Source: Elusimicrobiota bacterium
GTDB taxonomy: Bacteria > Elusimicrobiota > Elusimicrobia > Elusimicrobiales > UBA9959
Direction: 5' to 3'
Assembly (NCBI GenBank): GCA_003450815.1
Contig: DMES01000035.1
Span: 1-10,139 of the forward strand
Length of the DNA stretch: 10,139 nt
Each line of letters starts with the position of its first letter. Position 1 is the first letter of the stretch. Positions 1-5,606 of the stretch are shown here, piece by piece. The notes under the pieces are model-generated. The model searched no databases and was not told where the DNA came from. It saw only the letters and a program-made list of their open reading frames with translations. The translations under genes were made by a program, and so were the position numbers.

Positions 1-3
1 TGG

Positions 4-2604
4 CTATGTCAGGAGTTCTGAAATTTGATCAAGCGTCAAGCTCAGCCCGGTCCTAGTCACCGCGAGTGCGGACCCGTTATCCGTCCAGCCCGCCACATTA
101 GTGCCGCCGGCCGTGGTGCCTATGGCGTACCAATACTTTGTTATGCCGCTTTGCGCGTCGGCGGCCGCAGCCCAGTTAGCGGACAACTGCGTTGTGCCGG
201 CCGTATACGTGATATCCGCGCCCGTACCGTCGCTTACCGCGCCAGGCGTGGAGGGCGCCGTGGCATCCACCCGCTGCCCGTTGGAATTAACCGCTGAACT
301 TTGCAAGCCCGCGCCGTTCTGGGCTTTTACGGTAAAGTAATACATCTGCCCATCCGCCAGGCCGAGCCCGGTCCGGGTTACCGTAAGCGCGGCGCCATTA
401 TCCGTCCAGCCCGCCACATTAGTGCCGCCGGCCGTGGTGCCTATGGCGTAATAGTATTTAGAAATGCCGGAATCGGGGTCGGAAGCGGCATCCCAGTTGG
501 CCGACAGCTGCGTAAGCGAACCGGACCAGGCCGCATCCGCCCCGGCGCCATCCCTCACCTGCGGGACATTTGATGGCGGGGTAACATCGGTGACCACAGT
601 CTGCCCGTTTGAGTTTACTGCCGCAGACTGCAGACCGACCCCATTTTCAGCCTTTACGGTGAAATAATAGATCTGCCCATCCGTCAGGACGAGCCCGGTC
701 CTGCTCACCGTAAGCGCGGCTCCGTTATCAGTCCAACCAGCCACATTAGTGCCGCCGGCCGTGGTGCCGATAGCGTACCAATACTTAGCTATGCCGCTTT
801 GCGCGTCGGAAGACGCGCCCCAGTTGGCGGAAAGCTGGGACGCGCTGGAGGTTTGTGAGATATCCGCGCCGGTACCGTCGTTTACCGTACCCGGAACCGA
901 AGGGGCGGTAGCGTCACTGGGATTAAAATAATCCAAAGTCATCGTATTCCCGGTCGCCGAGATGTTCTGGACGGCCCAAACCAGATTGGAACCACCATAA
1001 CTCTTGCTGTCAGGCGTTGAGGAATCTTTAAACGCGGTAAGCGTGCCGCTGCGGAAATAATCGCTGTCATCCCCGGTGTTGACGTTGCCGGACAGGTGCT
1101 GTGTGCCGCTAGCCTCTTCCAGGTCCACTTTATAATGGGCCTGATTATTATTCGCTCCGGTGTCGGAAACAGCTTCGTCCACATGCCAGATAAGTATGCC
1201 GCGCGCGGGGCCGGGCAGGGCAGCGTCAAAACCATAGCCCTGCCTGTTCTCCATCAGAAAATATTCGGTCGCGGCGAACCCGGCGCCGCTGAACTTATAC
1301 ATGGCGGTCTCGCCGTCCTCCACACGCGGCAGCGAATAATTTCCATAAGAACTAAGCGTTACAGGGGCGGCCCAACCAAGCCTTTTTTTACAATAGGCGC
1401 TCATGTGGGCTGGAGAGGTGCCATGATCCCCGTTCCAGGGACCGTCGCCCATGAGGCAGAACTTGCCTACGCCCACACTGTCGCCGCCATAATCGTACAG
1501 GTCAGGCAGTCCCAGGAAATGCCCCGTCTCGTGACAGATGACGCCCACCCTGCATAGCCCCACAGTTTGGGGGTAGTCATCCCAGCCCCTGACCTCCGCC
1601 TCGGTATGAAACATCTTCATGGATTTACCGTCTTTAACTACCGTGGAGGCAAGTTCCCACTGTTGAGCCCAGATATAGTCGGAGCTGTTGCCGGTGGATT
1701 CCTCTCCCTTGCCGGAGTGTATAATGTCAAGCCCGTCAACTTCCCCGTCGTTGTTCCCATCCACCGTCGCAAAGTCAAACCCGGCGGCGTCAAGAGCGTT
1801 TATCGCGTCAATCACCATTTGCTGGGGATTGGCATCGGGATTGCCCGCGCCGTAGTAGGCGGCAGTCTGGGGCAGTGTAACCCACTGGGAAACTGTGGAT
1901 TGCATGGTGAGCTTGCCATAAGAGACCTGGGTGTAATAATCCCGCACAGACCCTATGGCGCCATCCGTAGTGTAGCCGACCTGGTTAAAAAGGGCGTTAA
2001 AATCAGCCTGGGAGTAAGTGGTTACATCATCTGAAAACTTAGCTAATATCACCAGGTTTTTCATTGTGCCAGAAGTTATCGGCGCATAGAGGGGCCCGTC
2101 GCCGGGGACGGAACTGCCGGTGACCGTCTGCGCCCCGGAAAGTGAAACAGAAAGAACTTGCGCTGAACCCTGGCGCTTTAAGCGCCTTGAATTATCCCTT
2201 TCCAGCCTCATGGCCCTGGCGGAAGAAATTTTAGCGTCGTCCTGCAGGTGCCTGTCCAGACCCAGCGTTTTGGGATCGGCCCGTCCGACTTTATGGGCCG
2301 TTTTCCGTATGGCCCCCTTTGCGTCTTTCTGCGCATAAACCCAGTTCCTTGTGCCCGTATCTTTCAGGATGGTATAGCCGCCCGCGTCCTCATTCCAGCT
2401 ATGGAACTCGTCGCCCTTAAGAAACACCTTCACCTTGCCGCCGTCAGCCTGGCCAAGCTCCACAGGGTGCGGGTCTGCGGGGACAGCCATAGCCTCTCCG
2501 GAAAGAAAAGACAGCACTAAAAATGTCACCAGGGAGAGAACAAGCGGGCCTGATAAAACCCGGCAGGCAGAATGTTTGTTCAAATCGGCTTGTAAGCGTT
2601 TCAT
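4..2604 (-). CDS. Secreted M6-family (immune inhibitor A-like) zinc metallopeptidase with FnIII-like repeats
   Basis: This 866-residue protein is predicted to be exported and to hydrolyse proteins outside the cytoplasm. Residues 1-40 form a signal peptide: a basic start, a hydrophobic core at about 20-35, and a likely cleavage after Ala-Met-Ala (38-40). The catalytic domain covers roughly 180-560. It carries HETGH at 358-362 (two zinc His and the catalytic Glu), followed by GLPDLYD, where D368 is the expected third ligand region, and the Met-turn CLMGDGPW around 383-390. These are M6 family signatures. An acidic Asp/Asn-rich loop at 282-290 could bind calcium. Residues 564-866 are FnIII-like repeats, the last one truncated. 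The ATG at 2604 precedes the signal peptide and no other ATG occurs before residue 39, but no clear Shine-Dalgarno sequence lies upstream. It follows a broken receiver gene by 6 nt. The native substrate is unknown, and no C-terminal sorting domain is visible. Confidence 0.88.
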   Translation of the reverse strand: MKRLQADLNKHSACRVLSGPLVLSLVTFLVLSFLSGEAMAVPADPHPVELGQADGGKVKVFLKGDEFHSWNEDAGGYTILKDTGTRNWVYAQKDAKGAIRKTAHKVGRADPKTLGLDRHLQDDAKISSARAMRLERDNSRRLKRQGSAQVLSVSLSGAQTVTGSSVPGDGPLYAPITSGTMKNLVILAKFSDDVTTYSQADFNALFNQVGYTTDGAIGSVRDYYTQVSYGKLTMQSTVSQWVTLPQTAAYYGAGNPDANPQQMVIDAINALDAAGFDFATVDGNNDGEVDGLDIIHSGKGEESTGNSSDYIWAQQWELASTVVKDGKSMKMFHTEAEVRGWDDYPQTVGLCRVGVICHETGHFLGLPDLYDYGGDSVGVGKFCLMGDGPWNGDHGTSPAHMSAYCKKRLGWAAPVTLSSYGNYSLPRVEDGETAMYKFSGAGFAATEYFLMENRQGYGFDAALPGPARGILIWHVDEAVSDTGANNNQAHYKVDLEEASGTQHLSGNVNTGDDSDYFRSGTLTAFKDSSTPDSKSYGGSNLVWAVQNISATGNTMTLDYFNPSDATAPSVPGTVNDGTGADISQTSSASQLSANWGASSDAQSGIAKYWYAIGTTAGGTNVAGWTDNGAALTVSRTGLVLTDGQIYYFTVKAENGVGLQSAAVNSNGQTVVTDVTPPSNVPQVRDGAGADAAWSGSLTQLSANWDAASDPDSGISKYYYAIGTTAGGTNVAGWTDNGAALTVTRTGLGLADGQMYYFTVKAQNGAGLQSSAVNSNGQRVDATAPSTPGAVSDGTGADITYTAGTTQLSANWAAAADAQSGITKYWYAIGTTAGGTNVAGWTDNGSALAVTRTGLSLTLDQISELLT
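7..267 (-). repeat. FnIII-like repeat unit 3, C-terminally truncated
   Basis: Residues 780-866 match units 1 and 2 up to RTGLSLT (851-857). The expected DGQ-YYFTVKA ending is then replaced by nine unrelated residues and a TAG stop at 6-4. The shared 29-nt core is at 92-120. About 20 residues, corresponding to the final beta strands of the module, are missing. No single-base shift restores the repeat reading within the bases visible. Confidence 0.75.
268..588 (-). repeat. FnIII-like repeat unit 2 of the M6 peptidase
   Basis: Residues 673-779 form a complete 107-residue unit starting Asp-Val-Thr-Pro-Pro. It has the same YYAIGTT, GWTDNG and YYFTVKA landmarks. The shared 29-nt core is at 413-441. 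Confidence 0.8.
589..915 (-). repeat. FnIII-like repeat unit 1 of the M6 peptidase
   Basis: Residues 564-672 form a complete 109-residue unit starting Asp-Ala-Thr-Ala-Pro and containing WYAIGTT, GWTDNG and YYFTVKA motifs, as in fibronectin type III-like modules of secreted bacterial proteins. Its 29-nt core at 740-768 is identical to the matching core in units 2 and 3. Confidence 0.8.
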
Positions 2605-2610
2605 ATATTT

Positions 2611-2902
2611 TTAATCGAATCCCGCATCTTTCAGACGCACGTCCTCAGGGGCAGAGCCGGAAACCAGAAAGCTTTTGGCGCCTTCTTTCTTCTTCCTGAA
2701 CAACTTTACGAGTTCCGTGCCTAAGCCATCCTGGAGCTCAAAATCAGTAACCAGCACGTCATAGTTATTTTCGGAAATCAAAGTGGCGGCCTCTCTACCG
2801 CTACTGGCCAGGGTAACCGAATACGCTTCCAAAGGAAAATATCCTGGAATAAAGCTTCAGCATAGCGCTGTCATCGTCTACCACTAGAATACTGCCGGCC
2901 AT
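2611..2902 (-). pseudogene. Response-regulator receiver domain remnant, frameshifted and C-terminally truncated
   Basis: A receiver (REC) domain would accept a phosphoryl group from a histidine kinase. The start ATG at 2902 has a good Shine-Dalgarno sequence (GGAGG, 7-nt spacing) and opens with ILVVDDDS, including the acidic pocket D9-D11. After residue 23 the frame is lost: one extra T in a T-run (2833-2831) leads to a TAG stop at 2803-2801. The next frame resumes exactly in register with LEAYSVTLASSGREA, the phosphoacceptor Asp in VTDFELQDG, and the beta-4 Ser in FLVSGSA. It stops at TAA (2613-2611) right after DAGFD, before the conserved Lys-Pro of beta-5. The composite is about 96 residues against about 115-120 for a REC domain, so two independent lesions are present. 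A sequencing error could explain the frameshift but not the missing end. No output domain is visible. Confidence 0.8.
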
Positions 2903-2980
2903 ACAAAGACCTCCTCAAGCTCCATCCGCACCCCCCATGCCCCCTTGAACTCCGGGGCATTTATTTACAGGGTCCCGATC

Positions 2981-3622
2981 TTACTCCAATATCACTTTCA
3001 CTATTGCTTTGCCGTTCGCGTCAAGATTGACATCCCCGAAACACATTATCATGGGCTGCCTGCCGGTAGGGCCGGACATGATCTTTTTGCAAGACACCTG
3101 CTGCTCGCCGGCAGTGCCGCCGTTGCGCAATAACGACACTGTATTATAAGCTTCAGCTTTACCGGGAATGGAGAAGTTCAGGCTGCCCTCGTTAACCCTT
3201 TTATAAGCGCACTCGGAGTTCATTGACGCCGGGATAGTTAAGAGTCCGTTCTGCTGTTTGAACTCCGGGTATACCGTCTTCGGCTGCTTTGCCATGGAGC
3301 CCTCATCCAGGGAAACCGTCATACAGGCGAAAGTATTCTTTGTGGCCTGATAGATGGCGCTGGCGCCGGCCACCAACTCGTTATCTCCTTTTATTACCAG
3401 GGTTATCCCAAGGTCCGCCGCCCGCCCGGACAGGCCGGGGCCCGTAACAGTTACCGCTTCTACCCGCGCCGGGACCGGAGTTTTAATTTCAATTGTTTTT
3501 ATCGTTTCCGTGTTTATGCGGCTTAATTCAAGGCCGGACCGCAGTTCTTCCAGCTCTCCGGCAAATCCCATGTTGGCCACTCCCATCAAAACGACTCCCA
3601 CTAACATCATGATTTTCTTCAT
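2981..3622 (-). CDS. Small secreted protein of unknown function with four cysteines
   Basis: I do not recognise a family for this 213-residue protein. It has a clear signal peptide (MKKIMMLVGVVLMGVANMGFA, cleavage probably after residue 21), so it should be periplasmic or secreted. The mature part has no transmembrane segment. It contains four cysteines (C100, C138, C178, C194), enough for two disulfides, and alternating hydrophobic stretches that suggest a beta-rich fold. The ATG at 3622 is supported by an AAAGGAGA Shine-Dalgarno sequence about 9 nt upstream. It lies 78 nt upstream of the broken receiver gene on the same strand, so it may share a transcript with that remnant and the M6 peptidase. 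A role with the peptidase, for example as an inhibitor or partner, would be speculation. Confidence 0.75.
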   Translation of the reverse strand: MKKIMMLVGVVLMGVANMGFAGELEELRSGLELSRINTETIKTIEIKTPVPARVEAVTVTGPGLSGRAADLGITLVIKGDNELVAGASAIYQATKNTFACMTVSLDEGSMAKQPKTVYPEFKQQNGLLTIPASMNSECAYKRVNEGSLNFSIPGKAEAYNTVSLLRNGGTAGEQQVSCKKIMSGPTGRQPMIMCFGDVNLDANGKAIVKVILE

Positions 3623-3693
3623 ATCCTGTATCTCCTTTAATTTACTGTTTTTTTTGCCCGGCCATACTGTCCGCCCAGGCTTGCCATACAGAT

Positions 3694-3702
3694 ATGATAC
3701 CA
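3694..3702 (-). promoter_or_regulatory. Possible extended -10 promoter for the secreted four-Cys protein
   Basis: The minus strand reads TGGTATCAT, an extended -10 (TGn plus five of six bases of TATAAT), about 72 nt upstream of the ATG at 3622. No convincing -35 box is present at 16-18 nt. Confidence 0.3.
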
Positions 3703-3775
3703 GCCTGCGCGCCGCCGCGCATGAGGAATAAGTTCCAATTTCAGGGACAACCGGCTTACGTTGACAATAGGGATC

Positions 3776-3800
3776 AAAACCGCGTTTTAACGCGGGTTTT
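3776..3800. terminator. Bidirectional intrinsic-terminator-like hairpin
   Basis: A CCGCG/CGCGG stem (3780-3784 with 3791-3795) encloses the 6-nt loop TTTTAA and is flanked by AAAA on the left and, after one extra G, TTTT on the right. Either strand therefore gives a GC stem followed by U residues. An outer pair, ACAATA (3763-3768) and TATTGT (3807-3812), could extend the structure. It most likely ends the transcript of the minus-strand EamA permease, whose stop is at 3967. The T tract is short. Confidence 0.5.
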
Positions 3801-3966
3801 CAGCGGTATTGTTCTACATATACGCTTAAGGTAGAATTGGGTAATTTCAAAAGCGGGCGGATGCCGAAGCCGGTATGGGTCTATTTTTATAGGAAACTAG
3901 GCGGAAAATTAAAAAACGATGGCTTTTTCAGCAGACTTTTAGTTTATAACAAGCATTTTTTAGAGA

Positions 3967-4989
3967 TCAATGCCCGCTCAGATGGTGCTCGTCATGGATA
4001 TGCCCGTGCTCGTGGGAAAGCGGGCCGTGGGCATGATGGTGCCTGTGCCAGGCCGGGGTATTGGCTTCCGTGTGATGGCTGTGGTGCGCGTCGTGAGAAT
4101 GCGGGTGCTCATGTTCAAGAACCGGATGAAAATGTCGGTGCGAATGCCATTCGCCGGCGAGCAACGCAACGCCGGCCGCGGTGAACACGAACGCCGCCAT
4201 AAGCCCCGCGCTTAACGGTTCGGCCAGGAACAAAAGCCCGGCCAGCGCCCCCATAAAAGGATATGCCCCGAAAAACGCCCCCGCCCTGGCGGCGCCAAGC
4301 TCACGCATGGAAAGTATTAAAAATACCAGGCTGGCCCCATAGCTCACCGCCCCGAGCGCGAGCGCCAGAATAGCCGGGGCGGCAGGGGCGGCCCGGCCAT
4401 AAACCGCCAGCGCCAGAACCAGGTTAATAATTCCTCCGACCAGGCCTTTTATGGCGGCGATGGCAAGCGGATCTTTCGCGGAAACCCTTGCCGTAAAATT
4501 ATTATCCAAAGCCCAGGAAAGGCTGGCAAGCGCCACTAAGGCCAGCCCCTTACCCGCCCCGGGAGTTCCGTCATCCAGGCCCAGGCAGAACGCTCCGGCG
4601 GTGACCAAGGCTACCGCCATCCAAAGACGCCGGCCGCCCCGCTCCCCGAAAAAAACAACAGCGATAAGAGAAGTGAATACCAGCTCACTATTCAGCATGA
4701 GCGACACCCGCGAGGAAGGGCTCAGGCGCAAACCCTCGAATAAAAGCAGCGGCGCCGCCACGCCCCCGAAAAATGTAAAGGCCGCCACCCACTTAATATC
4801 CTTTCTGCCTAGCCGTTCGGCCGCCGCGGAAGGTCCCGATAAGGCCCGCCAGCAAAAAAGCCCCAGGGCGCAGCCCAGATAGCAGAAAGCCGCAAGCTCA
4901 AGCGGAGCCAGTTTTCCCAGTAAAAGCTTGCCGAGCGGCACTGAAAGCGCGAAAAGGAATGCCGCAAGCAGCGCATAAGTAATGGCCAT
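3967..4989 (-). CDS. DMT superfamily EamA-type permease with histidine-rich C-terminal tail
   Basis: This 340-residue inner-membrane protein is an apparent drug/metabolite transporter. Residues 1-278 are almost continuous hydrophobic segments, consistent with the usual ten helices in two EamA repeats (about 1-138 and 146-278). Landmarks include an early VPLGKLLLG motif and an AEPLSAG motif near the end of the second repeat, the usual EamA position. The tail, 280-340, has 24 histidines in 59 residues in HxH and HH runs, typical of cytoplasmic metal-binding segments of metal transporters. A divalent-metal substrate (Zn, Ni or Co) is therefore plausible but unproven. The start ATG at 4989 fits the first helix, but only an AT-rich leader and no strong Shine-Dalgarno sequence precedes it. 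It is divergent from the transhydrogenase operon. Confidence 0.85.
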   Translation of the reverse strand: MAITYALLAAFLFALSVPLGKLLLGKLAPLELAAFCYLGCALGLFCWRALSGPSAAAERLGRKDIKWVAAFTFFGGVAAPLLLFEGLRLSPSSRVSLMLNSELVFTSLIAVVFFGERGGRRLWMAVALVTAGAFCLGLDDGTPGAGKGLALVALASLSWALDNNFTARVSAKDPLAIAAIKGLVGGIINLVLALAVYGRAAPAAPAILALALGAVSYGASLVFLILSMRELGAARAGAFFGAYPFMGALAGLLFLAEPLSAGLMAAFVFTAAGVALLAGEWHSHRHFHPVLEHEHPHSHDAHHSHHTEANTPAWHRHHHAHGPLSHEHGHIHDEHHLSGH

Positions 4990-5004
4990 TGTGATATTTT
5001 ACAA
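4989..5004. promoter_or_regulatory. Imperfect palindrome at the EamA permease start, possible operator
   Basis: TTGTGATATTTTACAA is a 16-bp dyad with arms TTGTGA and TTACAA (five of six positions symmetric) around a 4-bp centre. It touches the ATG of the minus-strand permease. It recalls CRP/FNR- or Rex-like operators but matches none exactly. Confidence 0.3.
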
Positions 5005-5035
5005 AACATGCCGGCTTGCCGAGCGGCGCGTTTTG
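5002..5035. repeat. Inverted repeat/hairpin in the divergent intergenic region
   Basis: Arms CAAAAC (5002-5007) and GTTTTG (5030-5035), plus inner GCCG (5010-5013) and CGGC (5024-5027), form a 12-position stem with one wobble and one mismatch around a 10-nt loop. It lies in the permease leader and overlaps the -35 box of the operon promoter. Confidence 0.45.
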
Positions 5036-5061
5036 CAAACCTTTGCCTGAAGTATTATAAT
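5033..5061 (+). promoter_or_regulatory. Sigma70-type promoter of the transhydrogenase operon
   Basis: A TTGCAA -35 (5033-5038) is separated by exactly 17 nt from a perfect TATAAT -10 (5056-5061). Transcription would begin near 5068, leaving a leader of about 38 nt before the ATG at 5106. The same AT-rich core reads TATAAT on the minus strand (5059-5054) but has no matching -35 there. Confidence 0.55.
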
Positions 5062-5105
5062 TGTATGAGGACACAGCCGCGGACGCACAAGCGTAAACCA
5101 AATAA

Positions 5106-5573
5106 ATGAAAATCAATCTTGCCGCCGCAAAAAGACTGACAACAAAATACCGCCATAAAAAGGGGGCGCTGATCCCTCTGTTGCAGGATGTTCAGGCCGC
5201 TTACGGCTATGTACCCGGCGCGGCAGTAGATCTGATAGCCAAAAAGCTGTCCATTTATCCCGTTGATATTTACGGAATATTAACATTTTACGCCCAATTC
5301 TACCTGACCCCGCAGGGCAAACACATAATCAAAGTGTGCCAGGGAACGGCCTGCCATGTAATGGGTGGGAAAGAGCTGCTTGATTATATGTCGGAAACTC
5401 TGGGAGCCCAGGAAGGCAAACCCACGAAAGACGGCATGTTCTCAGTTGAGAGGGTAGCCTGTCTCGGCTGCTGCGGAATGGCGCCGGCCATTGTGATAGA
5501 CCGTGATTTTTACGGAAGATGCACCATCCAGACAATGAAAGAGCTTGTGAAGAAGTACCGCGGGAAAAAGTGA
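5106..5573 (+). CDS. stnA: NuoE/HydC-like [2Fe-2S] subunit of an Stn-type transhydrogenase
   Basis: This 155-residue protein is a full-length thioredoxin-fold [2Fe-2S] subunit of the NuoE/HydC family. Residues 15-70 hold the helical N-terminal part (LIPLLQDVQAAYGYVP, DIYGILTFYAQF). The cluster ligands are C78 and C83 in KVCQGTAC and C119 and C123 in ACLGCCGMAP. In this family the subunit pairs with the NuoF-like flavoprotein and forms part of the bifurcating module. An in-frame TAA directly precedes the ATG, fixing it as the first possible start, although no good Shine-Dalgarno sequence is present. It is followed by the NuoF-like gene after 33 nt. The symbol assumes this operon is stnABC, inferred from the third gene. 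Alone, this subunit could equally be hydC- or nuoE-like. Confidence 0.9.
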   Translation: MKINLAAAKRLTTKYRHKKGALIPLLQDVQAAYGYVPGAAVDLIAKKLSIYPVDIYGILTFYAQFYLTPQGKHIIKVCQGTACHVMGGKELLDYMSETLGAQEGKPTKDGMFSVERVACLGCCGMAPAIVIDRDFYGRCTIQTMKELVKKYRGKK

Positions 5574-5606
5574 ATCTGGAATAAATTAGAATTCAGAAGT
5601 CAGAAT

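Larger units (their letters stand above)
3623..3966. other. Intergenic region without a supported gene
   Basis: These 344 bases separate two minus-strand genes. They hold the hairpin at 3776-3800 and the possible extended -10 at 3694-3702. The stretch next to the permease stop (about 3890-3966) is AT-rich. Open frames here lack ribosome binding sites and recognisable protein motifs. I see no RNA gene. Confidence 0.6.

Noticed and set aside
92..768. CRISPR-like or mobile repeat array
   Set aside because: Only three 29-nt copies occur at about 320-nt spacing, all in frame inside FnIII-like coding units.
1096..2034. Plus-strand open frames antisense to the peptidase
   Set aside because: They carry no protein motif or ribosome site, and the minus strand encodes a well-supported M6 catalytic domain there.
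2937..2960. Terminator after the four-Cys protein gene
   Set aside because: There is a 7-bp perfect stem (ATGCCCC/GGGGCAT), but on the minus strand it is followed by G residues, not a T tract.
3761..3790. Plus-strand promoter starting with TTGACA
   Set aside because: The expected -10 position falls in the terminator-like hairpin loop (TTTTAA), and no plus-strand gene follows.
3837..4215. Plus-strand open frames over the histidine-rich tail region
   Set aside because: Met/Val/Arg-rich composition arises from the reverse complement of His codons, so they are shadows of the permease gene.
4989..5004. Canonical Rex operator controlling redox genes
   Set aside because: Rex sites have TTGT and ACAA separated by 10 nt. 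Here they are separated by 8, so the spacing does not fit.
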